Both the position numbers and the translations under genes were made by a program. Shown in pieces: positions 1 through 7,036 of a DNA stretch of 14,569 nt. The notes under the pieces were generated by a model. That model was not told where the DNA came from and ran no database searches. It saw only the letters and a list, made by a program, of their open reading frames with translations. Location of the stretch: positions 1-14,569 of the forward strand of contig CALBGU010000021.1 in assembly GCA_937893155.1 (NCBI GenBank). The letters run 5' to 3'. Source of the stretch: an uncultured Treponema sp. (GTDB taxonomy: Bacteria > Spirochaetota > Spirochaetia > Treponematales > Treponemataceae). Numbering within the stretch: position 1 is the stretch's first letter; each line of letters opens with the position of its first letter.

Positions 1-9
1 CAACTCTCC

Positions 10-1698
10 TTACGCCTTTGGTAATTGCATTTCTGGCAAGACGTATTTGAAATTCGTGTCGTGTGCGAAATAAAACTTCGTGTAGCACGGTTGATTGTAA
101 CAATCGTTTTGCCATGCGATTCCTGTGCGATACATAGTGTCGTGCATAAGCGTAAAAATCTTATGGAAACATTCATCTGTGTTCGTGTAAATGCGAATTG
201 CCTTATTGTCTTTTGTTCGCAAAATCAGCTCTCCCCTCCAATCGCCAAACACGTCCGCCACTAAGCAAGGATTCCCCTTTGTTCCGTTGTTCGTTGCGCA
301 GCCTTCAGGAACAAGCACAGCACCTTTTTCCGCGTCATTTATCACGCCTTGATGAGAGCCGAAAATATCATTGCCGTCGGTGATTTGCGTCGTCATATCA
401 GGAAGCCAGCGAATATTCATATTCGTCCCCATGAGCTTTGCACCCTCTTTTATCTTTCCCGTGCAATCGCGCACATCATACACCCAGCAATCATAGCCTC
501 TTGTGCTTCGGTCTATATCGCCAACCATACATCTGCCATAATCCCTATCGCCAGGCTCGCCAAAAATGACAGGTCCTGTTACATAATTGATTTCTTTGCC
601 GAAACGGTTAACGCTCTTTCCGTTAGACTCCATATCAAGCTGCTGCAAATGTGCAGGGAAGCGGTTGAGAGCCTGCGAGTAGGGAAGAACCGCCGTTGAC
701 GGATAGCCCAAAACATTGCGCTCATATACGCCGATGAGTGCATCGAGAAGAGCCGCATTTTTTGTAACATCGTTCTCAAGCGCTGTCTTATCTTCTGCCG
801 CCGCACCGTCAAGGAACTTCTGGAACACTTCTGGAGTGAAAGCCAAACTCAACACTGCGCCGCCTACCGCACTTGTAGAAGAGTAGCGACCGCCAATGTA
901 ATCGTCCATATAGAACGCTGCAAGATAATCGCTGTTGTGTGCCAAAGGACTTGTTTCGCTTGTAACCGCAATCATATGATTTGCAGGATTCAAACCTTTG
1001 TTCTTGAGATAATCTTTTACAAAGCTCTCGTTTGTGAGCGTTTCAAGCGTTGTTCCGCTCTTTGAAACAAGGATAAAAATCGTATGAGCCACATCAGTAG
1101 AAGCAAGAACAGCCGCCGCATCGTCTGGGTCTACGTTAGAAATAAAGCGTGCTTCCATATTGAAAGCATTGTTAGCCTTTGCCCACTGCTCCAAAGCCAA
1201 ATACATAGCGCGAGGACCTAAATCTGAACCGCCGATACCAATCTGTACGACTGTTGTAAACTTTTCGCCAGCCGCATTCACGATTTCGCCAGAGTGAACC
1301 TTGTCTGCAAATGCCTTGATTTTTGCGGTCTGCTCTTTGTAGAAATCTCTCTTGTTCACGCCGTCTGCGTTTACGTCTTTGCCGAGCTGACCGCGTGTAA
1401 GGTGATGAAGCACAAGACGCTTTTCACCAGTGTTCACGACAGAGCCGTTATATACTTCAGCGTATTTTTCTGTCAGCTGAGCCTCTCTGGACAACTCCGA
1501 AAGCAATGCAATCACTTTTGCATCAACTTGCTTTGCTGCATAATTATAAACAAGACCGTTTGACATCGGTACAGAGTATGTTGAAACTCTGTCTGCTGCG
1601 CCGTCTCCTGAAAGTTCCTCTTTTACAGAAACCGCATCCTTGAGCGTGGTGAGTTTTTTGAACGCATCGAGTGTGTCCAGATTTTCCCATGTGACCAT
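10..1698 (-). CDS. Chimeric ORF: glucose-6-phosphate isomerase N-terminal part joined to PL11 rhamnogalacturonan lyase C-terminal part
   Basis: Residues 1-383 read as Pgi (interconversion of glucose-6-P and fructose-6-P, cytosolic glycolysis): the sugar-phosphate motif VQIGIGGSDLGPRAM, then VSKSGTTLET, then QLDMESNGKSV, and GPVIFGEPG, which carries the catalytic Glu. At about 547-561 the protein changes abruptly. From DRDYGRCMVGDID onward it reads as the C-terminal blades of a family 11 rhamnogalacturonan lyase (CLVADVFGDWRGELILRT, RIYTNT, FTLMHDTMYRTGIAWQND, YNQP). The Pgi half lacks the expected TNGQH continuation and the later catalytic His and Lys; the lyase half lacks most of its propeller. 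Neither activity is likely from this polypeptide. The start at 1698 is chosen because AGGAG lies just upstream in the leader and homology begins there; the frame stays open upstream to 1830 without support. Total 562 aa, against about 530-550 for Pgi. I favour an assembly chimera over a true fusion. Confidence 0.85.
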   Translation of the reverse strand: MVTWENLDTLDAFKKLTTLKDAVSVKEELSGDGAADRVSTYSVPMSNGLVYNYAAKQVDAKVIALLSELSREAQLTEKYAEVYNGSVVNTGEKRLVLHHLTRGQLGKDVNADGVNKRDFYKEQTAKIKAFADKVHSGEIVNAAGEKFTTVVQIGIGGSDLGPRAMYLALEQWAKANNAFNMEARFISNVDPDDAAAVLASTDVAHTIFILVSKSGTTLETLTNESFVKDYLKNKGLNPANHMIAVTSETSPLAHNSDYLAAFYMDDYIGGRYSSTSAVGGAVLSLAFTPEVFQKFLDGAAAEDKTALENDVTKNAALLDALIGVYERNVLGYPSTAVLPYSQALNRFPAHLQQLDMESNGKSVNRFGKEINYVTGPVIFGEPGDRDYGRCMVGDIDRSTRGYDCWVYDVRDCTGKIKEGAKLMGTNMNIRWLPDMTTQITDGNDIFGSHQGVINDAEKGAVLVPEGCATNNGTKGNPCLVADVFGDWRGELILRTKDNKAIRIYTNTDECFHKIFTLMHDTMYRTGIAWQNDCYNQPCYTKFYFAHDTNFKYVLPEMQLPKA

Positions 1699-1732
1699 AG
1701 AATTTCTCCTTGATGAATGTGAGATATGAGAG

Positions 1733-1761
1733 ATAATAGCATTTATCGCGATAATGGTAAA
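1733..1761 (-). promoter_or_regulatory. Promoter of pgi with a palindromic spacer
   Basis: On the minus strand TTTACC (1756-1761) and TATTAT (1733-1738) are separated by 17 bp, and TGC just before the -10 makes it an extended -10. The predicted start near 1726 gives a leader of about 28 nt containing the AGGAG ribosome site. The spacer contains the perfect 12-bp palindrome TTATCGCGATAA (1743-1754), lying between the two promoter elements where a repressor dimer could bind. The protein that would bind is not known. Confidence 0.6.
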
Positions 1762-1861
1762 GAGTTCTTTTTTTGCATTCTGTGCTTGCAAAAACGCTTT
1801 GCTGTACAGAACTTGTTTCAGTTTCTTCAATAAGATTCCGAAACGAGTTCGCCAATGACCG

Positions 1862-1885
1862 ATAGTATTTTTAAGATAATACTAT
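1862..1885. repeat. Short AT-rich inverted repeat over the argR stop codon
   Basis: ATAGTATT (1862-1869) and AATACTAT (1878-1885) form a perfect 8-bp stem with an 8-nt loop that spans the argR stop codon. It has almost no GC and no T-tract follows on the minus strand, so it is at best a weak terminator for argR. Confidence 0.35.
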
Positions 1886-2352
1886 TCTTCGAGTTCAGGG
1901 ATTTTTGCCTTGAGGGCTTTCATAAACTGTTCGCCGGTAACACCTTCTCGCAGACAGGCAAAAATGCAGTTATCGCCTGCGACGGTTCCCAAAATTTCGT
2001 CCATACCGAGCAAATCAAGCGCATTGCTCACCGTGTTTGCGTGTCCGCTGTACGTTTTGATAACGACGATATTTCCCGAATATTCAATAGAAACATAGCC
2101 GCGCAAAAAATCCTGCACAAAAATCTGCTCGCTTTCTCTGCGTTCGTCCTCGCCGGGCAGGGTGTACACATAGCCGTTGTGCCCGTCCGAAACCTTGCCG
2201 ACTTTGAGGAGTTTTAAGTCGCGGGAAAGAGTTGCCTGCGTTACTTCATAGCCTTCTTTCAAAAGATAGCCTAAAAGAGTTTCTTGGCTTTCTATCCTGT
2301 AATTTTTTATAAGTTTTCGAATGCTTTTGAGTCTTGTCAGACGTTCTTTCAT
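1882..2352 (-). CDS. argR: Arginine repressor ArgR
   Basis: 156 aa, the usual ArgR/AhrC length. The N-terminal winged helix-turn-helix carries the family signature TQATLSRDLKLL (about residues 38-49). The C-terminal hexamerisation and arginine-binding domain carries LGTVAGDNCIFACL (about 121-134), where GTVAGD is the core ligand-binding motif. In the family, arginine-loaded hexamers bind pairs of ARG boxes and repress arginine biosynthesis or activate catabolism. The start has GAGG about 10 nt upstream. The gene is transcribed away from rlmI, and its own promoter is overlain by two ARG boxes, so autoregulation is likely. No arginine metabolism gene lies in this window, so targets must be elsewhere. 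Position 128, often Asp in GDD-type motifs, is Asn here. Confidence 0.95.
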   Translation of the reverse strand: MKERLTRLKSIRKLIKNYRIESQETLLGYLLKEGYEVTQATLSRDLKLLKVGKVSDGHNGYVYTLPGEDERRESEQIFVQDFLRGYVSIEYSGNIVVIKTYSGHANTVSNALDLLGMDEILGTVAGDNCIFACLREGVTGEQFMKALKAKIPELEE

Positions 2353-2371
2353 ACTATCCTCGTGAAGTTTA

Positions 2372-2410
2372 TTCGTATATTTATGTATTAACTATGTATA
2401 AAAATACGAT
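2372..2410 (-). promoter_or_regulatory. Tandem ARG boxes (ArgR operator)
   Basis: Two 18-bp sites separated by exactly 3 bp, the spacing of classical double ARG boxes. Box 2 (2393-2410, TATGTATAAAAATACGAT) matches the consensus WNTGAATWWWWATTCANW at all but three informative positions. Box 1 (2372-2389, TTCGTATATTTATGTATT) is weaker, with about four mismatches. Box 2 fills the -35/-10 spacer of the argR promoter and box 1 covers the predicted start of transcription, an arrangement expected for autorepression. The sites also lie about 80 bp upstream of rlmI. Confidence 0.75.
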
Positions 2411-2419
2411 TATTGTCAA
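2391..2419 (-). promoter_or_regulatory. argR promoter
   Basis: Minus-strand TTGACA (2414-2419), a perfect -35, is followed after 17 bp by CATAGT (2391-2396), a 4/6 match to the -10. The predicted start near 2384 gives a leader of about 32 nt with a GAGG ribosome site. The elements interleave with the two ARG boxes. Confidence 0.65.
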
Positions 2420-2490
2420 GGGTATTTTATCTAAAAGCATTTGTTGCAAAAAGTTGCATAAATCAAAAAAAATCCGTATGATGAAGAATT

Positions 2491-3747
2491 ATGAATACTA
2501 CAGCAAGAGTTTTTTTGAAAGCAAAAGAAGAAGCGGAAATCAAACAGGGATTTCCGTGGGTTTTTGATAACGAGATTGATTCCGTTAAATTTTATGCAGA
2601 CGACGGCAGCGGCGTAAAGCAGACCTCGCTTGCCGATTGTGCGGTTAAAAACGGCGAGGCGGTCGAGGTGTTTGCCAAGGGCGGTGCATTTTTGGGCACG
2701 GGCATTATAAACCGCGCGTCAAAAATCACGGTGCGTCTTATCGGCTCTGAACACGCCGACCAGATTTTTGCCGACATCAAGGGCTATTGGGCAAAGCGTA
2801 TCCGCGACGCATATAATATTCGCCGCCTCCATTACAGCGAATCCGACAGCTGCCGCCTTGTTTTTGCCGAAGCGGATTTTATTCCGGGGCTTATCGTTGA
2901 GCGCTATGTGGACGAGAGCGGCAAGGTGTATCTTGTCGTGCAGTTTTTGGCGCTTGCGTGCGAGGTGTTTCGCGAGGAAATTGTGAGCGCGCTCAAAGAA
3001 ACCGTGAAACCGTACGGCATTTACGAGCGCGACGACGCGGGTGTGCGCGACAAAGAAGGCTTGAGCGAAAAAGCAGGCTGGATTGGCGCGGCGAGAGAAG
3101 AGAGCATTGTTATCGTGGAAAACGGAATCCGTCTTGAAGTCGATATTGCGCACGGGCAAAAAACGGGCTATTTCCTTGACCAAAAAGACAATCGCCGCAT
3201 TGCCGCAACATATTGCCACGGAAAAAAAGTGCTCGATACGTTCACGCACACGGGCGCGTTCGGCTTGAATGCGGCAAAAGCGGGCGCAAAGGACGTAACT
3301 TCCGTGGATATTTCAGCGGAGGCGGTGGAGCTGGTTAAGAAAAATATCGCGCTCAATGGTTTTGAAGACCGAATGAAAGCGGTGTGCGCAGATGTGTTTG
3401 ATTTACTCAAAACATACGAAGAGAAGGGCGAAAAGTTCGATGTGATTATCCTCGACCCGCCGGCATTCACAAAGAGTGCAAAAGCGATTCAAAAAGCGTA
3501 CAGCGGCTACAAGGAAATTAACCTGCGTGCAATGCGGCTTTTGCGCGAGGGCGGCATTTTGATAACGTGTTCGTGTTCGTATTTCTTCGACGCAAACAAT
3601 TTTTATGCGATGCTTACCCACGCGGCAACCGACAGCCATCGCCGTGTGCAGATTCTCGAAAAGCGCGGCGCAGGCGCAGACCACCCCGTGCTTTTGGGCT
3701 ATTCCCGCAGCGAATATCTCAAATGTGCGATTACGCGAGTGTTATAA
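2491..3747 (+). CDS. rlmI: RlmI-like 23S rRNA (cytosine-5) methyltransferase, SAM-dependent
   Basis: 418 aa, close to E. coli RlmI (about 396 aa), which makes m5C1962 in 23S rRNA from S-adenosylmethionine. An N-terminal PUA-like RNA-binding region (about 1-85, with GFPWVFDNEI) is followed by an RlmI-type linker and a Rossmann methyltransferase: GYFLDQKDNRR (226-236), motif I DTFTHTGAFGLNAAKAGA (249-266), the acidic SVDIS strand end, DPPAFTKS (322-329) and CSCSYF (360-365), whose Cys residues fit the m5C nucleophile. No strong Shine-Dalgarno lies upstream; a TATGAT box at 2477-2482 is only 8 nt from the ATG, so the leader may be nearly absent. miaA starts 1 bp after the stop, so the two RNA-modification genes are very probably co-transcribed. 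The exact rRNA target is inferred from family only. Confidence 0.85.
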   Translation: MNTTARVFLKAKEEAEIKQGFPWVFDNEIDSVKFYADDGSGVKQTSLADCAVKNGEAVEVFAKGGAFLGTGIINRASKITVRLIGSEHADQIFADIKGYWAKRIRDAYNIRRLHYSESDSCRLVFAEADFIPGLIVERYVDESGKVYLVVQFLALACEVFREEIVSALKETVKPYGIYERDDAGVRDKEGLSEKAGWIGAAREESIVIVENGIRLEVDIAHGQKTGYFLDQKDNRRIAATYCHGKKVLDTFTHTGAFGLNAAKAGAKDVTSVDISAEAVELVKKNIALNGFEDRMKAVCADVFDLLKTYEEKGEKFDVIILDPPAFTKSAKAIQKAYSGYKEINLRAMRLLREGGILITCSCSYFFDANNFYAMLTHAATDSHRRVQILEKRGAGADHPVLLGYSRSEYLKCAITRVL

Positions 3748-3748
3748 T

Positions 3749-4732
3749 ATGGAAGAAAAAACATATAATTGCGTCATTATTTTAGGACCGACTGCGGTGG
3801 GAAAAACGGCGCTCGGCGTGCGCTATGCACGGGAACACGGCGGCGAAATTATCTCTGCGGACAGTCGGCAGGTGTATCGCGGGCTGGACATCGGGAGCGG
3901 CAAAGACCTCTCGGATTACGACGTGCAGACGGAGAGCGGCACGGTGCACGTTCCGTATCATCTCATCGATGTGGCGACGCTTTCTGAGGAATACAACGTG
4001 TATTCGTACCAAACGGATTTCTATCGCGTGTTTGCCGATTTGCAAAAGCGCGGTGTGCTTCCCGTCATTGTGGGCGGCACGGGAATGTATGTTGATGCAA
4101 TCGTGCGCGGCTATGATTTCATTGAGGTGAAAGAAAACGCCGAATTGCGCGCAAAAGCCGCCAAGATGAGCCTTGAGGAACTCGGGGAATGGCTGTTGCG
4201 CTTAAAGCCCAATTTGCACAACAAGAGCGATTTGCTCATTCGGGAGCGAACCATTCGCGCCATCGAAATCGCCGAGTTTATGCAAAGCGATGAATGTGCA
4301 GAACTCCGAAAATCCTACCCGCCGCGTCCCACCGTACAGCCGCTTATCATCGGGACGACGCTTGAACGCACGGCATTGCGCTCGAATATAACAAAGCGGC
4401 TTCGCGAGCGTTTTGCCGAGGGAATGATTGACGAGGTAAAACACTTGCACGATGTTGACGGCTACAGTTATGAGCGATTGGAACGGCTGGGGCTGGAATA
4501 TCGGTTTATCAGCGAGTTTTTGGAAGGCAAAATTGCAAGCGAAGAAGTGCTTTTTACCAAACTCAACACGGCGATTGGGCAGTTTGCCAAACGGCAAGAA
4601 ACGTGGTTTCGGGGAATGCAAAAAAAAGGAGTCAATATTCATTGGCTCCCGTGCATTTTAGATGTACATAAGCGATATGACGCGCTTTTAGAGATTTCGG
4701 CTTCTATGCAGTTGCAACTTCTGCAACCTTAG
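3749..4732 (+). CDS. miaA: tRNA dimethylallyltransferase MiaA
   Basis: 327 aa, typical for MiaA, which transfers a dimethylallyl group to A37 of tRNAs reading UNN codons, the precursor of ms2i6A. Visible motifs: P-loop GPTAVGKT (13-20), the signature SADSRQVYRGLDIGSGK (36-52) with the catalytic Asp and target-base contacts, VPYHLIDV, VIVGGTGMYVDAI, and the C-terminal GLEYRFI region. The start at 3749 is chosen because the P-loop comes at the normal distance and the ATG lies 1 bp after the rlmI stop. An in-frame extension back to 3605 would lie wholly inside rlmI and has no homology. Translation is probably coupled to rlmI. The last 29 bp overlap tail-to-tail with the small gene on the other strand, and no terminator separates them. 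Confidence 0.95.
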   Translation: MEEKTYNCVIILGPTAVGKTALGVRYAREHGGEIISADSRQVYRGLDIGSGKDLSDYDVQTESGTVHVPYHLIDVATLSEEYNVYSYQTDFYRVFADLQKRGVLPVIVGGTGMYVDAIVRGYDFIEVKENAELRAKAAKMSLEELGEWLLRLKPNLHNKSDLLIRERTIRAIEIAEFMQSDECAELRKSYPPRPTVQPLIIGTTLERTALRSNITKRLRERFAEGMIDEVKHLHDVDGYSYERLERLGLEYRFISEFLEGKIASEEVLFTKLNTAIGQFAKRQETWFRGMQKKGVNIHWLPCILDVHKRYDALLEISASMQLQLLQP

Positions 4733-4910
4733 TCAGATAACCGGTGCGGATACAGCTATCAAACAGAGCCTTGCTCATATAATCTGTGGTAACATCGTTG
4801 TATCCGTCCTCATCACGGACAATGCGAACGACGTATCCGTCTTCCATTTCACGCACGATTGTCATGTAATCTCTGGATTTACCAATGCTTTTTAGTGTAT
4901 AAGTTCCCAT
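4704..4910 (-). CDS. Small conserved-looking protein of unknown function (68 aa)
   Basis: I cannot assign a function. The protein is small and soluble, opening MGTYTLKSIGKSRDY and continuing with alternating charged and hydrophobic residues (MEDGYVVRIVRDEDGY), consistent with a compact beta-rich fold, then a helical end (DYMSKALFDSCIRTGYL). No signal peptide or membrane segment. The start at 4910 is supported by a strong AAAGGAG site at good spacing; a longer frame reaches 5075 but would run antisense through tatD. The gene overlaps the 3' end of miaA by 29 bp in convergent orientation and is divergent from tatD, with 56 bp between the two starts. The sharp ribosome site and codon use make it very likely to be translated. 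Confidence 0.75.
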   Translation of the reverse strand: MGTYTLKSIGKSRDYMTIVREMEDGYVVRIVRDEDGYNDVTTDYMSKALFDSCIRTGYLTKVAEVATA

Positions 4911-4966
4911 TGTAATACTCCTTTTGAGGTCTGATGTAATCATTTTCGGCGGAGGATTAAAAAAAG

Positions 4967-5764
4967 TTGAATGTTTTTCCCGTATGCGATGCGCATCTGC
5001 ATTTGTCTGCGCTGCCGCTTTCCTGCCTTGAATATATGCCATTTCCTTGCAAAATCTGTACTTGCGCGCTCTCAATCGAAGAATTTTCAGAGCAGAAAAA
5101 ACGCGCAGAAACTGTGCGAAAAAAAGGCGTAACCGTGCTGTGCGCGCTCGGCATTCACCCGCTGTATCTGGATTCGCTTTCCGTGTCTGCGCTCCGCAAT
5201 GTGCTTTGCACCGAAGAAAAATCCGCGGTGGAAGCGATTGGCGAAATCGGGCTGGATTTTTTTACGCCTGAATTGCGCGCAAAAGAAAAAGAACAGCTTT
5301 CGCTTTTTGCGCTTCAGCTGGAATTAGCAGAACAATATTCACTTCCGGCGGTCATTCACTTGCGAAAGGCGCTGGGCGCACTTTTTTCGCACAAAGACAT
5401 TCTGCAAAAACTCAAAAAATGCCCGTCGGTCGTCTTCCACGGCTTTGAAGGCTCACGCAATGACGCAGAGGCGCTCTTAAAACGGGGCGTAAATGCGTAT
5501 TTTGGCATCGGCAAAACGATTTTGAAGGGCGACAAAAGCGCGATGGACTGCGTAAAACGGCTTGAAAAATCGCGATTGCTCTTTGAAACGGACGCTCCGT
5601 ATCAAACTCTTCGCTTCGAGTCGGTTTCTGCTCCGCGCGATGTTGCCGCCGTTGTTGAGCGCTCAAGCGAAATCGCCGATTTTGATTTTGCGCAAGATGC
5701 GTGCGCGGTGTTCGACCGTGCTTTTTTTCCGAAGCGGTGTGCTTCGTCGATTATTGTTCAATAA
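4967..5764 (+). CDS. TatD-family metal-dependent hydrolase
   Basis: 265 aa, the normal size for TatD/YcfH-type amidohydrolase-fold enzymes, many of which act as 3'-5' DNases. The metal ligand set is intact: DAHLHL (8-13, His10 and His12), GIHP (62-65), EIGLDF (93-98), VIHLRKA (129-135), FHGFEGS (157-163) and FETDAPY (206-212). The start is TTG at 4967. An in-frame TAA lies at 4958-4960, no ATG or GTG is available before the essential DAHLHL motif, and GGAGG sits about 11 nt upstream. Substrate cannot be told from sequence, and compact versions of the family differ in activity. It stands alone between a divergent small gene and a 313-bp gap. Confidence 0.88.
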   Translation: MNVFPVCDAHLHLSALPLSCLEYMPFPCKICTCALSIEEFSEQKKRAETVRKKGVTVLCALGIHPLYLDSLSVSALRNVLCTEEKSAVEAIGEIGLDFFTPELRAKEKEQLSLFALQLELAEQYSLPAVIHLRKALGALFSHKDILQKLKKCPSVVFHGFEGSRNDAEALLKRGVNAYFGIGKTILKGDKSAMDCVKRLEKSRLLFETDAPYQTLRFESVSAPRDVAAVVERSSEIADFDFAQDACAVFDRAFFPKRCASSIIVQ

Positions 5765-5874
5765 TTGAGCATTTAATTGTCGGTGAGTGCGTTATTGATT
5801 CATAATTCATTGTCCAAGCAGTCGGGGAGGGAATTATTGAAAAATAATGGCACAGTCGTGTTATGTCACATACT

Positions 5875-5900
5875 TTTGCTGCAGCAAAGGGCTTAAGCCC
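5875..5900. repeat. Two abutting perfect palindromes
   Basis: TTTGCTGCAGCAAA (5875-5888, 14 bp) is directly followed by GGGCTTAAGCCC (5889-5900, 12 bp). Both are perfect dyads, and a CTT at 5901-5903 lets the second extend with one bulged C. No T-tract follows on either strand, so they do not look like a simple terminator. With the repeat at 5926 they may be one compound intergenic element. Confidence 0.55.
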
Positions 5901-5925
5901 CTTGTTAAATCGTGGTTATCGAACA

Positions 5926-5953
5926 AATTCCCGCAACAAGAGCGGAAATGACA
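5926..5953. repeat. REP-like dyad repeat, degenerate copy
   Basis: AATTCCCGC, then a 7-nt loop, then GCGGAAATGACAG. It matches the copy at 7904-7934 in arm sequence, orientation and the trailing GAC-AGAAA, but one arm has a mismatch that weakens the hairpin. It resembles the widespread ATTCCC...GGGAAT intergenic dyads. Confidence 0.5.
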
Positions 5954-6077
5954 GAAAGAAGAGCACTCAACGGCGGCAAAAAAAGCGTTTGGAATTGTAT
6001 AAAATGGGATTTTTTTGTAGAATATCGCTGTCGGCGGTGCGCTGATTTTACACGATTTTTGCAGAAACGGGGTTTTT

Positions 6078-7016
6078 ATGATTTGGCTTATTGGAAGCAC
6101 GGGAATGCTCGGCAGCGAAATTGCACAACGGCTTGAGAAAAACGGGATTCCTTTTGTGGGAACAGGCTCTGAGGTTGACATCACGGATTTTGACGCGCTG
6201 ATGAAGTTTTCGGAGTCGCACAGCATAAAGCCGTCGGGGATAACGAGTGCGTCGCGGCTGTCGTGGATTGTGAATTGTGCCGCGTATACGGCGGTGGATA
6301 AAGCCGAGGACGAAAAGGAAAAAGCCGAAGCGATAAACAGTGCAGGCGCGCGGAATATCGCTCGTGTTGCCCGCCAAACCAGCGCAAAATTGATTCATAT
6401 TTCCACCGATTATGTTTTTGACGGCACGGCAAATACGCCGTATACCGAGGATTCTCCGATATGTCCGGTCGGGGTGTACGGGTCGAGCAAGGCGGAGGGC
6501 GAAAAAGCGGTGCAAAAAGAGATGACGCAGTATTATATTTTGCGCACGAGCTGGCTGTATGGTTTTTCGGGCAAAAATTTTGTGTACACGATGACGAATG
6601 CGATGAATAATCGGAGCGAAGTCAAAGTGGTGAACGACCAGCGCGGCACGCCTACGAATTGCGCCACGCTTGCGGGGATTGTGCTCCAGATTATTGCGAG
6701 CGCGGAAAATGCGCACAAGCTCTTCGGGCATCACGCGGCATTGCCGTACGGGATTTACAATGTGAGCGATGAGGGTGAAACGACGTGGTTTGATTTTGCG
6801 GCGGAAATTTACCGGCTCGGCAAAAAATACAAGCGCATTTCAAATGAATGTGCTGTTACGCCGTGCACCACCGCTGAATATCCCACAAAGGCGGTGCGCC
6901 CTGCGTATTCGGTGCTTTCAAAGGCAAAAATCACAAGAGAACTCGGCGGGAAAATCCCGAATTGGAAAGAGAGCCTTGAGCATTTTATGAAAGATGCGCG
7001 TTTTTCTCCGTGTTGA
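6078..7016 (+). CDS. rmlD: dTDP-4-dehydrorhamnose reductase
   Basis: 312 aa, a short-chain dehydrogenase of the extended RmlD/RfbD type. It carries out the last step of dTDP-L-rhamnose synthesis, reducing dTDP-4-keto-L-rhamnose with NAD(P)H. Seen: the nucleotide-binding GSTGMLG (6-12), VNCAAYTAVDKAE (65-77), ISTDYVFDG (108-116) and the catalytic YGSSK (134-138, YxxxK), then RTSWLYG and QRGTPT typical of this subfamily. The start at 6078 puts GxxGxxG at residue 6, as usual; the ribosome site is only a weak GGGG stretch. No rmlA, rmlB or rmlC lies in the window, so the pathway is split across the genome. The gene stands alone and runs towards the GH114-like gene, with 20 bp between the stops and no clear terminator. 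Related sugar reductases are hard to rule out. Confidence 0.87.
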   Translation: MIWLIGSTGMLGSEIAQRLEKNGIPFVGTGSEVDITDFDALMKFSESHSIKPSGITSASRLSWIVNCAAYTAVDKAEDEKEKAEAINSAGARNIARVARQTSAKLIHISTDYVFDGTANTPYTEDSPICPVGVYGSSKAEGEKAVQKEMTQYYILRTSWLYGFSGKNFVYTMTNAMNNRSEVKVVNDQRGTPTNCATLAGIVLQIIASAENAHKLFGHHAALPYGIYNVSDEGETTWFDFAAEIYRLGKKYKRISNECAVTPCTTAEYPTKAVRPAYSVLSKAKITRELGGKIPNWKESLEHFMKDARFSPC

Positions 7017-7036
7017 TGTTCGCTTTTCTGCGTTCG

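Larger units (their letters stand above)
5765..6077. other. 313-bp intergenic region between tatD and rmlD
   Basis: No convincing gene is present. It holds AT-rich short palindromes (ATTATTG/CAATAAT at 5750-5765 overlapping the tatD stop; ATTATT-GAAA-AATAAT at 5833-5848), a pair of abutting perfect palindromes (5875-5900), a degenerate REP-like repeat (5926-5953), and near the right end AT-rich -10-like strings (for example TATAAA preceded by TG around 5998) that may drive rmlD. An open frame on the minus strand across 5861-6226 runs antisense into rmlD and is repeat-derived, not a gene. Confidence 0.7.

Noticed and set aside
1699..1830. N-terminal extension of the pgi frame (44 more residues)
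   Set aside because: It contains the promoter, has no homology, and the AGGAG site points to the ATG at 1698.
2592..3249. Long antisense frames over rlmI
   Set aside because: They are shadow frames of a GC-moderate gene; no motif, ribosome site or signal supports them.
3706..3714. A third ATTCCCGC repeat copy inside rlmI
   Set aside because: Only one arm is present and it encodes a normal part of the protein.
3743..3748. TATAAT directly before the miaA ATG
   Set aside because: It touches the ATG, so transcription would start inside the gene; it is made by the rlmI stop codon and the gap base.
4711..4727. GTTGCA/TGCAAC inverted repeat at the end of miaA as a terminator
   Set aside because: The stem is only 6 bp, lies inside both coding ends, and no T-run follows.
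5861..6226. Open frame of 121 codons on the minus strand
   Set aside because: It runs antisense into rmlD, and its first-recognised stretch is only translation of the REP-like repeat and palindromes.
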